Assembly: GCF_920984665.1 (NCBI RefSeq)
Contig: NZ_CAKLBP010000001.1
Location: forward strand, 400,858-464,857
DNA: 64,000 nucleotides
DNA from: Pedobacter sp. Leaf170
GTDB lineage: Bacteria > Bacteroidota > Bacteroidia > Sphingobacteriales > Sphingobacteriaceae
Direction of reading: 5' to 3'
The position numbers and the translations under genes were made by a program. The notes under the pieces are model-generated. The model saw only the letters and a list, made by a program, of their open reading frames with translations, did not search any database and was not told the DNA's origin. This document shows, piece after piece, positions 1 through 7,546 of the stretch. The first letter of the stretch is position 1; every line of letters starts with the position of its first letter.

Positions 1-132
1 TAAGAATTCAGCCATTTCTACCTGGCTTAAATTGTTGGCTTTTCTAAAAGTTCTAAAACGTTCTGCCTCCACGCTCGGGTTGGCTTTAGTTATTACTTTC
101 TTCGAAGTGGCTCGCTTTGATAAATTTTCCAT
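1..132 (-). CDS. XRE-family HTH protein, N-terminal part (runs off left edge)
   Basis: A minus-strand frame opens with ATG at 130-132 and stays open to position 1 (44 codons), so the gene continues outside the window. Residues 24-44 (ERFRTFRKANNLSQVEMAEF) read as the first helices of a Cro/CI-type helix-turn-helix, including the usual LSQ-x-E-M-A core. It overlaps the end of the upstream gene by 47 bases in another frame, as expected for a packed phage operon. It is probably a second DNA-binding regulator transcribed with the repressor at 860-1648. Only the N-terminus is visible, so a C-terminal domain cannot be excluded. Confidence 0.6.
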   Translation of the reverse strand, partial: MENLSKRATSKKVITKANPSVEAERFRTFRKANNLSQVEMAEFL

Positions 133-292
133 CGGTTCTTTTAATAAGGTCTGTTTCCAAATCTTTTTGAGTAAGTGTTATATTTAGGTTAAGCTTAAAC
201 GAGCTTACACCAGTCTTTTCAAAATCATTCTTCACCTCTTCTGGTTCAGCTTCTGTACGATTTTTTGTAATTATTTTTATAGTTCTTTTCAT
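86..292 (-). CDS. Hypothetical small protein of the lysogeny operon
   Basis: A 68-residue protein starting MKRTIKII, rich in Lys, Glu and Asn, with no family I recognise. A longer reading would begin at a TTG at 299-301, but the ATG at 292 lies just after the stop of the upstream gene (295-297) and is the better start. It sits third in the leftward operon, between the exported protein and the partial HTH gene, and overlaps the latter. No signal peptide or membrane segment is visible. A soluble accessory protein is all that can be inferred. Confidence 0.55.
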   Translation of the reverse strand: MKRTIKIITKNRTEAEPEEVKNDFEKTGVSSFKLNLNITLTQKDLETDLIKRTDGKFIKASHFEESNN

Positions 293-294
293 AA

Positions 295-831
295 TTACCA
301 ATCAGATTTTTGGGAGGTTAAAGATTCTGCATACTTTTTCAATCCTTGATTAAAATATTCCTCAATTGATTTTATTGCTTTCTCATCCTTAACTTCACCT
401 CTTTTATTGAAGAAATCACGCATAGTTTTCTCTCTAAAAATGTCGCCGGTATAGGTGCTAATTTTATTGATATTAAAATTGACTTTTACCTTGTCATCTT
501 TAAATTCATAATTAGATGTATGATTAATATCCCAAGATGGATTTAAGTATAGCACCTTCATTTTAACAGCCTGCTTTTCAACACCATTAAGTATTATGCT
601 TTGGTTCTCAATCAACGTCATCACTTCTTTTGGAGAAACGTATAATTTCGAAAAATATAACAATGAAGATTTGTATAAATCTGTTTGTTTTTTGTTCGGC
701 ACATCAATGACAACGTAATTCTTTGTAGTGTCAGCGGCGTTTACAAATCCATTAGGCGTTAATTTGAATGACTGTGAAAAAGCCGAGGTGCAAACTACAG
801 AAAGCATTAAAATTAGAATAGTTTTTTTCAT
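295..831 (-). CDS. Exported DUF4468-like protein, probable lysogenic cargo
   Basis: A 178-residue protein with a clear Sec signal peptide at residues 1-20 (MKKTILILMLSVVCTSAFSQ). The mature part starts with the pattern LTPNGFVNAADTTKNYVVID, which resembles the beginning of the DUF4468 (TBP-like fold) domain of Bacteroidota exported proteins. That assignment is by eye and tentative. No lipobox is present, so the product should be periplasmic or surface-located. It lies directly downstream of the repressor in the same orientation, so it is probably expressed in the lysogen and alters the host envelope rather than serving phage growth. Confidence 0.55.
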   Translation of the reverse strand: MKKTILILMLSVVCTSAFSQSFKLTPNGFVNAADTTKNYVVIDVPNKKQTDLYKSSLLYFSKLYVSPKEVMTLIENQSIILNGVEKQAVKMKVLYLNPSWDINHTSNYEFKDDKVKVNFNINKISTYTGDIFREKTMRDFFNKRGEVKDEKAIKSIEEYFNQGLKKYAESLTSQKSDW

Positions 832-859
832 AGTGTTTTAGGGTTTTAATATCGAGATT

Positions 860-1648
860 CTATCTCCTTTTATCAATTACGGTAAGTACATTAAAGATTT
901 GTGCAATATCATCAAGGTATAAATCTTCATCCGGATATTGTTGCTTATCTGGATTCCATGAATGAATTGTTATAATTCCGTGCTCAACATCATGAGCGAT
1001 TATTTCTTTTATTAGTATACCGTCAGTTTTGTGAACGATGATAAATGCATCATTTGAATGTATATGCAACTTCGATTTCCAAAGATGGCTTGAAACCTCA
1101 CGGCCAATAGCTACTCTTTTAGGAAAAATACTTTTCTCAGCCCATTGTTCACTCATAAGATTCACCATACTATACCCAACGGTTTCAAAACCCAGGTAAG
1201 CACCTCTCGCCTCTTTTTCGACTGGTATTATTTCATATTCAAACGTGTCAAAATACTCAGGGTCAGCAAAGCCACGTAAATAACCAAGTTGCGCTTTTGC
1301 CGGCACTATTTTAACCCTCATCGCAGAAACCCCACCTTCTTCAGAATAAGCAAACTTATCATCATTATCTTTAAAAATTTCAGGGTCAGGCATACCAAAC
1401 CTTGGTATTGCCTCAATCACAGGCGATTTACCAACCCCAGCCTCAATATATGTCCAATCTACATCTTTAAAAGCATTAGAAATTTTTTCTATCATGCTTG
1501 GCGATATGTTACCTTTTATCTTGCCTATAGAACCATTGCTCAAACCTGCAATAATCTCAAATTGCCTAATCGTCAAGTCTTTATTAGATATGTATTCTAG
1601 GAGTCTATCTTTCTTTGTAGAAATTTTTTCTATTTGATTTTCAGGCAT
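860..1648 (-). CDS. Phage repressor: HTH domain plus S24/LexA-like peptidase
   Basis: The 262-residue protein has an N-terminal HTH (about residues 12-65, with RQFEIIAGLSNGSIGKIK as the recognition region) and a C-terminal S24 peptidase fold. The presumed catalytic Ser160 is in GYSM and the Lys214 in GILIKEI. A LexA/CI-type protein keeps lytic promoters off and is destroyed by RecA-stimulated self-cleavage. The usual Ala-Gly cleavage site is not obvious; the equivalent stretch KAQLGYLRGF (118-127) has Leu-Gly. It is transcribed divergently from the early genes, with dyad operators between. It heads the leftward lysogeny operon. Confidence 0.85.
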   Translation of the reverse strand: MPENQIEKISTKKDRLLEYISNKDLTIRQFEIIAGLSNGSIGKIKGNISPSMIEKISNAFKDVDWTYIEAGVGKSPVIEAIPRFGMPDPEIFKDNDDKFAYSEEGGVSAMRVKIVPAKAQLGYLRGFADPEYFDTFEYEIIPVEKEARGAYLGFETVGYSMVNLMSEQWAEKSIFPKRVAIGREVSSHLWKSKLHIHSNDAFIIVHKTDGILIKEIIAHDVEHGIITIHSWNPDKQQYPDEDLYLDDIAQIFNVLTVIDKRR

Positions 1649-1688
1649 TTAGATTAATAAGCTAAATTATTTAGATAAATAATATAAA

Positions 1689-1737
1689 GTATAGAATAAT
1701 CTTCTATACATTTGTATTGTACAACACAACAAAGATA
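1689..1737. promoter_or_regulatory. Lysogeny switch: overlapping divergent promoters with dyad operators
   Basis: A perfect inverted repeat, GTATAGAA (1689-1696) and TTCTATAC (1702-1709), is separated by 5 bases. A second palindrome, TTGTACAA, lies at 1717-1724 inside a 16-base near-perfect dyad. On the plus strand a perfect Bacteroidota -7 box TACATTTG sits at 1707-1714. On the minus strand TATCTTTG covers 1730-1737. The two promoters therefore face each other and their starts fall around the operators, so repressor bound here could block both. The -33 boxes are weak. Operator identity is inferred from position and symmetry. Confidence 0.6.
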
Positions 1738-1777
1738 AATATAAACTATTAATTGCTATACCCCAAAAAAGAACCAA

Positions 1778-2347
1778 ATGTTAAATAGCCGTAATCATAG
1801 TAAGCTCATTGCCGGCCTTGTAGATAAGGGTGTTGAGTTTTTTGTTCACCAGAATGAAATTAAATGCGTTCACGATGGCAAGACTTTCACTTACGAAGAA
1901 TTTCCTCAATGGATTTTTGATAAGATTTCTGATGATATGTTAAGCAACCCAGAAGCATTGAAATCACTTGCTAAATGGGAAAACTTATCTCAAGAAGATT
2001 ATATGAGGCAATACATCTATTGCAGATACGGTGGTTTAGACACTGAACCAGATATTTCAGTTGAAGGTGAGCTATCGTATGCTGAATACTTCGATTGTGG
2101 TTTAAGAGGTACTTGTAATTACGAAGGAAAATTGTGCTGCACTATCAAAGTAGCCAACGGGCACTTGACTAAATCTGAAATTGAAATTCTTAAACGAATC
2201 GATAAATCGTATAAAATAATCGCTGATGAGCTTTTCGTAAGCACAGACACTGTTAGCGGACATATTCAAAACATCATGAAAAAAACAGAGCTAAACAACA
2301 AGGTTGAGCTTGCAATTTTCGCAACAAAGAAGGGGTTCGTGAAATGA
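1778..2347 (+). CDS. LuxR-type HTH regulator, first early gene
   Basis: A 189-residue protein. Its C-terminal 60 residues (LTKSEIEILKRIDKSYKIIA onward, then TDTVSGHIQNIMKKTEL) form a GerE/LuxR-type DNA-binding domain. The N-terminal 120 residues are unfamiliar and contain a Cys cluster (YFDCGLRGTC then LCC) that could bind metal. There is no receiver domain. It is the first gene rightward of the switch and overlaps the next gene by 4 bases. It is a candidate activator of later phage genes, possibly of the repeated promoter module, but this is inference. Confidence 0.7.
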   Translation: MLNSRNHSKLIAGLVDKGVEFFVHQNEIKCVHDGKTFTYEEFPQWIFDKISDDMLSNPEALKSLAKWENLSQEDYMRQYIYCRYGGLDTEPDISVEGELSYAEYFDCGLRGTCNYEGKLCCTIKVANGHLTKSEIEILKRIDKSYKIIADELFVSTDTVSGHIQNIMKKTELNNKVELAIFATKKGFVK

Positions 2348-2592
2348 GCGTCTTAATTATCGAAAAGCAAAAAACTTACCGAGAATCAATTCTCGACCTT
2401 GAGCCAGGCGAAAAGGTTAAAGTGCCCTACGAAAAGCGTGTAACTATTGCGCCAATGATTAGCAAGTTCAAAAAAGAACTTGATTATTTCAAACGCAGGT
2501 ATTCAACAGAAGAGATTTCAGAAGAGGGTCAACACTTACTACTAATAACAAGATTGGAGGATAATAAAGATGAGCCAGAAGCAAGAACTTAA
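2344..2592 (+). CDS. Hypothetical 82-residue early protein
   Basis: Starts in a 4-base ATGA overlap with the LuxR-type gene, so the two are probably translationally coupled. The sequence contains LDLEPGEKVKVPYEKR followed by a charged helical stretch (SKFKKELDYFKRRYS). A short motif of this kind occurs in small phage proteins that bind DNA or partners, but I do not recognise a family. No membrane segment is visible. The 39-codon reading frame that follows starts inside its last codons. Confidence 0.6.
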   Translation: MSVLIIEKQKTYRESILDLEPGEKVKVPYEKRVTIAPMISKFKKELDYFKRRYSTEEISEEGQHLLLITRLEDNKDEPEART

Positions 2593-2689
2593 ATTATTGA
2601 AAGCCAGAATTAAGATTCTGGAAAAACTCTTCTTGGAAGAGGCTATTAAATGTCAACAATTAACAGAGCAATTATCAGCTAAAAAATAA
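2570..2689 (+). CDS. Small 39-residue coiled-coil peptide
   Basis: ATG at 2570 overlaps the end of the previous gene and the frame ends at TAA 2687-2689, touching the next ATG at 2690. The product is almost entirely a charged amphipathic helix (KLLKARIKILEKLFLEEAIK). The tight packing between two neighbours supports it as a real small gene. Function is unknown. Confidence 0.45.
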   Translation: MSQKQELKLLKARIKILEKLFLEEAIKCQQLTEQLSAKK

Positions 2690-2851
2690 ATGTCAAAGTC
2701 GGTTAAATATGAAAAGTACGAACGTTCACAGCTTAATGTTGAGATGATCAAACGCGCTTTTATAATTGCCCACAATGATAAGATAAGAGCAAAAAAGAAG
2801 GCAGATGCTGTCAACACACCTGCCCATCTTAAACTTACCTGTCAACAGTAA
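2690..2851 (+). CDS. Small basic hypothetical protein (53 residues)
   Basis: Begins one base after the previous stop codon and ends at TAA 2849-2851. The product is rich in Lys and Arg, with the helical stretch EMIKRAFIIAHNDKIRAKKK. It fits the run of tiny early genes that phages use as host-takeover or regulatory proteins. No family is recognised, and the call rests on spacing and reading-frame continuity. Confidence 0.45.
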   Translation: MSKSVKYEKYERSQLNVEMIKRAFIIAHNDKIRAKKKADAVNTPAHLKLTCQQ

Positions 2852-2862
2852 ATAAAAGAACC

Positions 2863-3171
2863 ATGTCAAAATTAGAAAAAACAATCAAATTAAGTGAGGC
2901 AACCTATGAGGATGTTGCAAACTTTCTTAACAAAGAGGCTTTTCATGCTCAAAACCCGACTGATAGCCTTCGTAAGTGTGAACATGCAGAATCATTTAAC
3001 AATTGGAAGAATGAAACCATGTTAAACTACCCCGATGCTACATTAATCATCACAAGCGGTGCAGATTGGTTTAATGAGGTGAGAGTAAGCGACCCTGTTT
3101 TTAAAGAAGATAAAGAGACCTTCAATCAAGCAAAATCCACTTTTCTTCAAACTAACTTTTATGGAGGGTAA
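2863..3171 (+). CDS. Hypothetical protein (102 residues)
   Basis: A soluble protein beginning MSKLEKTIKLSEATYEDVAN, preceded by an A-rich leader (ATAAAAGAACC) like those in front of the genes at 1778 and 4521. No catalytic motif or membrane segment is visible. It sits between small basic proteins and the small membrane proteins upstream of recT. Function unknown. Confidence 0.6.
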   Translation: MSKLEKTIKLSEATYEDVANFLNKEAFHAQNPTDSLRKCEHAESFNNWKNETMLNYPDATLIITSGADWFNEVRVSDPVFKEDKETFNQAKSTFLQTNFYGG

Positions 3172-3175
3172 CGTG

Positions 3176-3343
3176 ATGAAAAAGTATTATCAAAACCCAA
3201 CCGGCAAAAACAAATTTAAAGAGCCTCAATTCAGCATTGATTTAAAGATTATAAAAATCATGCTAATCGATTCGCTGAAAGCTTTTGCAATTGCTCTTTT
3301 AACTGGCTTAGCTGTAATCATGTATTTTTTTTCTGGTATATGA
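3176..3343 (+). CDS. Small single-span membrane protein
   Basis: The frame could start at ATG 3161, overlapping the previous gene, but ATG 3176 lies 8 bases after GGAGGG (3163-3168), a good Shine-Dalgarno match, so I prefer it. The product has a basic N-terminus and one hydrophobic segment near its end (SLKAFAIALLTGLAVIMYFF). It overlaps the next tiny membrane gene by 4 bases. The two may work as a pair in the inner membrane, for instance in superinfection exclusion, but there is no direct evidence of function. Confidence 0.5.
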   Translation: MKKYYQNPTGKNKFKEPQFSIDLKIIKIMLIDSLKAFAIALLTGLAVIMYFFSGI

Positions 3344-3429
3344 TTACTCACAAACAATGGGTGTACTTTGACCGAATCGTTTATGCCATCCTTTTCATTG
3401 CCGTAATAATCGGCGCATTAACTTATTAA
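3340..3429 (+). CDS. 29-residue membrane peptide
   Basis: ATG at 3340 overlaps the stop of the preceding gene (ATGA), and the frame ends at TAA 3427-3429. The product is one hydrophobic helix (IVYAILFIAVIIGALTY) after a short polar head. The coupling to another membrane protein argues that it is translated. It would otherwise be taken for spacer. Confidence 0.45.
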   Translation: MITHKQWVYFDRIVYAILFIAVIIGALTY

Positions 3430-3446
3430 AAATCAACTAAAATATT

Positions 3447-4418
3447 ATGTCAAATCAAGTAACAAATGTTATGGCTGTATTGAAAGCAGCTAAACCAATT
3501 GAATTAGTAGAATTAGATTTTGTTAAAGACAAATTCATCGCATTACACAATAGCTTCACCGGTTCTGATAGAGGTGAGCAAGAATACCATGTTCAGGTAT
3601 TTAATTATAAAAAGATGCTTTCAGAAAGCACAACATTAAAAGATTGTAGCCCTCTTTCATTGTATGGAGCTTTCTTAGATGTTAATGTTAATAGGCTCAG
3701 TTTAGAACAGGGCCCGAAACCAGATTGCTACATCACCAGCAAAAACTTTAATGTTGCTCCAAAAGGTCAACCTGCAGTTTGGGAAAAACGCGCACAGTTA
3801 GCTATATCGCCTTATGGTGAATTAAAGATGAGATTGCGTGCTGGTCAGATTAAGCATGCTGATAATCCTGTAATAGTTTACGAAGGTGATTTCTTCGAAG
3901 TTACAACTGATGTTCATGGAAAGTCGGTAGTTCATAAAGCTATTATCCCAAGAAAATCTAAAACTATCGTTGCATCATTCATTCGCCTGGTTAGACCTGA
4001 TGGCTCAGTTGATTTCTCGGTAATGACAATCGAAGATATTGACCGATTGAAGGGTTATTCTAACAGACAAAATAAAGGTGATAATAATAATGATAAAGCA
4101 AATGCTCTTTACACTTCTAATAATGGGCAGATTGATACAGGATTTTTATCGGCTAAAACAATCAAGCACGCATTCAGCACATACCCAAAAGTTAATGTTG
4201 GTCAATTCTCTGCTGTAGAATCAGAAGAGGTTCCCCAACCGGAAGCTATCGATTACGGTATCGACCCAGAGCGACACTCTGCAACAGGTAACACGCAAGA
4301 TATTGAACATGAAGTAGTGAATGATGATTTCACGAACGAACTGAAAGCTCAATCTCAAGAAGAGCCTGAAAAAACACTTGTGATTGCAGGTGATGACGAT
4401 GATGAACCTGAATTTTAA
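3447..4418 (+). CDS. recT: RecT-family single-strand annealing protein
   Basis: A 323-residue protein. The core carries RecT signatures: AFLDVNVNRLSL, then AQLAISPYGELKMRLRAGQI, then VVYEGD-like VIVYEGDFFEV. RecT anneals complementary single strands and works with a 5'-3' exonuclease; such an exonuclease is encoded at 6101-6766. The C-terminus is unusual. After a low-complexity linker it ends GDDDDEPEF, an acidic tail with terminal Phe like the SSB C-terminal tip that docks partner proteins. A strong stem-loop follows the gene. Confidence 0.85.
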   Translation: MSNQVTNVMAVLKAAKPIELVELDFVKDKFIALHNSFTGSDRGEQEYHVQVFNYKKMLSESTTLKDCSPLSLYGAFLDVNVNRLSLEQGPKPDCYITSKNFNVAPKGQPAVWEKRAQLAISPYGELKMRLRAGQIKHADNPVIVYEGDFFEVTTDVHGKSVVHKAIIPRKSKTIVASFIRLVRPDGSVDFSVMTIEDIDRLKGYSNRQNKGDNNNDKANALYTSNNGQIDTGFLSAKTIKHAFSTYPKVNVGQFSAVESEEVPQPEAIDYGIDPERHSATGNTQDIEHEVVNDDFTNELKAQSQEEPEKTLVIAGDDDDEPEF

Positions 4419-4438
4419 TTAACACAATTATAAACCAC

Positions 4439-4484
4439 AGGCGGCCGGATAAAACGGTTTTTTAGTCTACGTGACCGGCTGCCT
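4439..4484 (+). promoter_or_regulatory. Strong stem-loop between recT and the next gene
   Basis: AGGCGGCCGG (4439-4448) pairs with CCGGCTGCCT (4475-4484), giving ten pairs including one G-T, closing a 26-base loop. The loop has a minor AAAA/TTTT hairpin. It is far more GC-rich than its surroundings. No T-run follows, so it is more likely an mRNA processing, stability or binding element than an intrinsic terminator. Confidence 0.5.
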
Positions 4485-4520
4485 TAACCATTAACATTTC
4501 AACTTTAAAATAAAAGAACC

Positions 4521-5741
4521 ATGTCAACAACAACAGAATTAGCGAAAATCGATGTCGACGAGATAGCTGAAATTATGCAGGGAGCATCTGCCGTGCTCAG
4601 TAAAAATGAAAATCTAGCCTTAGCAGCTGAAAAAGGCGGCCAACAATTGCTTGATACTATTGAAGCAGAAGGCATGAATGATGAGCTTGATTCTGCCGCG
4701 AACCAATGGCAAGTAAAAGCAAAAGATGCAGCCGGCATTTTAAATAAGAGAAGGGTACCCATCACCCAGGTGATTGACAAAATGAAAAGCTTCTTCACCG
4801 AACTTGAAGGTAAAATCGACCCTAAAAAACCAAACAGCGTATATTCAAAAATTCAAGCTAAACGGAATGAATGGGCTGGCGAAAAAGCTAAAAAAGCAAA
4901 GGCTGAACAAGACGCCATCATCAAAAAGCAAAACATTGCTAATGAAAAAATAAGTCTGGCTGCTGAAATTGCAACGCAAATTAAGCAGATTTATAACACT
5001 AAGCTATTCACCTTTAAAAAGTTCGTTACCGACACGTACGATAAATTGACCATTGATAATGCCGCTGAAATCAAAGGCAAAATCAATGATGTTAAAATCA
5101 ACTATCCGCTGGAGGCTTTCGATAAAATAGTGCCAACTGTTTTTGCTAAATACTTAAACGATGAACAAGTTGGTGAATTAATAGTTGAGTGCAGAGCCAA
5201 GCTTTACGATGATTGTGCAGCCAATTTCAGAGAGATTATGGAAGCTCATAAAAACGAAACGCTTGACCTGATACCTTCACGTATAAATGAACTTAAGGCA
5301 ATTGCAAAATCTAGCGAAGCCGAAAGAAAACGTTTAGAAGAGCAAGCCGAAGAGCGCAGGCTGCAAAAAGTTAAAGATGAGCAAGAGGCTGCAAAGCAAA
5401 AAGCCCTTGACGATGCGAAGGCGATTGAAGACCAGAAGAAAAAAGAAACTGCTGGCAATTTGTTCGATTCTGCAGCTGCCTTAGCTCAAGTCAAAGAAAG
5501 TACCGGCAAATCTCGTGAAGGTTATACCATCAACGTTCTCGATACAAGTGGTATTGCTGACTTGTTTATGTTCTATTTTGAAAAAGAAGGACGAGGGTTA
5601 ACAGTTGAAAAGTTCTTGAAAAAAGATTTCACCCAAATAAAAGCTTTTGCAGAAAAGTTTGCTCATAAAAATGATGAGAAAATTATCAGTGAGCACCTTC
5701 AATATGAAGAAACTTATAAAGCAATAGCATCTAAAGGATAA
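4521..5741 (+). CDS. Coiled-coil phage protein of the recombination module
   Basis: A 406-residue, highly charged protein with long heptad-rich stretches (about 110-145 and 255-320, the latter rich in Glu, Lys and Arg). The C-terminal 90 residues look globular. Large coiled-coil proteins of unknown function (for example DUF1351-type) often sit between recT and its exonuclease in phage operons, and position is the main clue here. No catalytic residues are visible. It could bridge or organise the recombination proteins. Confidence 0.55.
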   Translation: MSTTTELAKIDVDEIAEIMQGASAVLSKNENLALAAEKGGQQLLDTIEAEGMNDELDSAANQWQVKAKDAAGILNKRRVPITQVIDKMKSFFTELEGKIDPKKPNSVYSKIQAKRNEWAGEKAKKAKAEQDAIIKKQNIANEKISLAAEIATQIKQIYNTKLFTFKKFVTDTYDKLTIDNAAEIKGKINDVKINYPLEAFDKIVPTVFAKYLNDEQVGELIVECRAKLYDDCAANFREIMEAHKNETLDLIPSRINELKAIAKSSEAERKRLEEQAEERRLQKVKDEQEAAKQKALDDAKAIEDQKKKETAGNLFDSAAALAQVKESTGKSREGYTINVLDTSGIADLFMFYFEKEGRGLTVEKFLKKDFTQIKAFAEKFAHKNDEKIISEHLQYEETYKAIASKG

Positions 5742-5745
5742 TAAC

Positions 5746-6099
5746 ATGGGATTAGATACATCACATAACGCATTTCACGGGGCTTATAGTTCTTTCATGC
5801 GATTTAGAATGCAATTACTTGAGCTTGTTAATGGCTCAGATATTAGTGAATTTGAAGGCTATGGTTTAGACGCCACTAAACCAGTTTCAACCTTAAACGA
5901 CGGTGGGTTAGAAATACTTTTTAACCATTCAGATTGTGACGGCGAAATTTCGCCCGAAGACTGTAAGAAGCTAGCCGAAAGTTTAGATGCTTACATTCCC
6001 AAAATGGACACAGAAAGCGAACTGTATAGTCGCTCGGTACAATTCAGAGACGGATGTTTACTGGCTCATTCACTTAATGAAACTTTAGATTTTCATTAG
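5746..6099 (+). CDS. Hypothetical protein (117 residues)
   Basis: Starts 4 bases after the coiled-coil gene and ends 1 base before the exonuclease gene, so it belongs to the same operon. The sequence has an EF-hand-like loop (HSDCDGEISPEDCKKL) and two Cys within it. It resembles small phage proteins of unknown role that travel with recombination genes. No function can be assigned. Confidence 0.6.
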   Translation: MGLDTSHNAFHGAYSSFMRFRMQLLELVNGSDISEFEGYGLDATKPVSTLNDGGLEILFNHSDCDGEISPEDCKKLAESLDAYIPKMDTESELYSRSVQFRDGCLLAHSLNETLDFH

Positions 6100-6100
6100 C

Positions 6101-6766
6101 ATGGCACAAGATCCATATTTCGGCAGACCAGAAGTATCAAATTCTGATTTAAGTAGCTTGCAAGATTTGCTTTACCCTCACGCAGAGTTTGGCGATAAAA
6201 GAAAAGCTTATGCTTTCGGAACGCTATTGGATAATTTAATTACTGAACCAGATAAAGTTGATTTATTCAACCTAACGGTTCAGTATCAAGATTACTCCTA
6301 TACTCAAGAGGATTTTGATTTAGCGCTTAAAATGAAACGTGCTTATATGAAAGACCCTTTTTGTAAAACGATAAACGATGCTGCAGATTTTCAGGCGATA
6401 TCAATTCAACAAGATTGGCCAATCAATTACATGGGCTTTGAATTTAAGCTTGATGTTCGCTGCAAATGGGATTTGTTTGTTCCCGATTGGAAAATGGGCG
6501 GCGATATCAAAAGCACTTTTGCTGAAACTCAAAAGCAGTTTGAGCAAGCATGCGAACACTTTGGGTATTTCAGAAGCCGAGCCTGGTATATGGATATTGG
6601 CGGCACTGATAAAGATATGCTGATTGGTATCAGCAAAAAGAACTGTAAAATATTTAAAATCCCCATCAACAGAGGTGATGATCTATACCAAAAAGGTAAA
6701 GCTGAATATCAAGAGCTTGCTTTTAAATGGTGGATGCTTTTTGATGGACTTAAACTAACTGCATAA
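6101..6766 (+). CDS. RecE/YqaJ-like PD-(D/E)XK exonuclease
   Basis: The 221-residue protein carries the order of motifs expected of RecE/DUF3799-type exonucleases: an N-terminal helix AYAFGTLLDNLITEP, then FKLDVRCKWDLF, then the catalytic D-x-K in GGDIKST, then the downstream helix EHFGYFRSRAWYMD. Such enzymes resect one strand of duplex DNA to load RecT, encoded three genes upstream. The usual G-x-x-x-H of the first motif is GTLLDN here. It overlaps the next gene by one base. Confidence 0.75.
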   Translation: MAQDPYFGRPEVSNSDLSSLQDLLYPHAEFGDKRKAYAFGTLLDNLITEPDKVDLFNLTVQYQDYSYTQEDFDLALKMKRAYMKDPFCKTINDAADFQAISIQQDWPINYMGFEFKLDVRCKWDLFVPDWKMGGDIKSTFAETQKQFEQACEHFGYFRSRAWYMDIGGTDKDMLIGISKKNCKIFKIPINRGDDLYQKGKAEYQELAFKWWMLFDGLKLTA

Positions 6767-7221
6767 TGAACATTACTCAATTAGAAAAATCGCAAAAAAT
6801 ATACAATGATATCAAAACATTGGATGCTGAAATCATTGAACTTGATAAAGTTGCACATATCATCGCAAATGGGAATGCAACTGTGAATTTGTCTATCTCG
6901 GTTATCGATAATACTTTAAAGGAATCTAAAGACAAAGAATCAATTTTAGATGAAGACGGTTCTTTAAAGTCTGATTTTGGAAGTTTGTCTAGCGGCAGAA
7001 TCAGCTTCAATCCATTCGACGAAATAATTAGAAGTGCGACAAGCAGCTGGCCTTCTATGAGCAGCTTCGCTCCCAAGGTTGCCTCAGCAAACAGTACTAA
7101 CCTTGAAACAAAGCTTAACGATAACCTTTCCTTGAACGTACTTGCTATACTTCTTTATGAGAAGCAAGAAAGGCGTAAAAAACTTATCAAACAACTCAAC
7201 CGAATTGGTGTAACCATCTAA
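6766..7221 (+). CDS. Hypothetical protein with helical ends
   Basis: A 151-residue protein overlapping the exonuclease stop (TAATG). The N-terminal 30 residues and the C-terminal 30 (LYEKQERRKKLIKQL) are likely helices, separated by a Ser/Asn-rich middle. Phage recombination operons often have a small accessory protein here, but I recognise no family. Probably an operon partner of the exonuclease. Confidence 0.55.
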   Translation: MNITQLEKSQKIYNDIKTLDAEIIELDKVAHIIANGNATVNLSISVIDNTLKESKDKESILDEDGSLKSDFGSLSSGRISFNPFDEIIRSATSSWPSMSSFAPKVASANSTNLETKLNDNLSLNVLAILLYEKQERRKKLIKQLNRIGVTI

Positions 7222-7231
7222 TCTAAAAACC

Positions 7232-7546
7232 ATGAAAACGATTAAAATTGACGGCATTACTTACAATGTTAATGCTAAAATAAACGGCTTTAAAATCAGC
7301 CAAAAAACTTCAAGCAATGTTGCATTCTTCGGATTAAACAGTGAAACGAATCAACTATTTGTTCAATTCAAAAACGGCTCATCATATATATACTCAGAAC
7401 TTGACAGCAGCACTGTTATTGAAATAATTAACTGCGAGAGCATCGGCAAATTTATAAGCGGCCGAATTGTTAAAGTATTTCCTTCTGAGAAATTAGAAGG
7501 TGAAATGATTAAAATGCATCCGTCAGAAAGCGAAAAAATGTTTTAA
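7232..7546 (+). CDS. KTSC-domain protein
   Basis: A 104-residue protein. Residues 24-75 fit the KTSC domain: SSNVAFFGLNSETNQLFVQF followed by NGSSYIYSELDSSTV and a SIGKFISGRI ending. KTSC domains are small beta-rich folds found in phage and bacterial proteins near nucleic-acid enzymes, with function not settled. It abuts the exonuclease gene at 7547 without a gap, consistent with cotranscription. Confidence 0.7.
   Translation: MKTIKIDGITYNVNAKINGFKISQKTSSNVAFFGLNSETNQLFVQFKNGSSYIYSELDSSTVIEIINCESIGKFISGRIVKVFPSEKLEGEMIKMHPSESEKMF

Noticed and set aside
1289..1600. Plus-strand open frame inside the repressor gene
   Set aside because: It is an antisense shadow of a well-supported repressor frame, with a composition unlike a protein.
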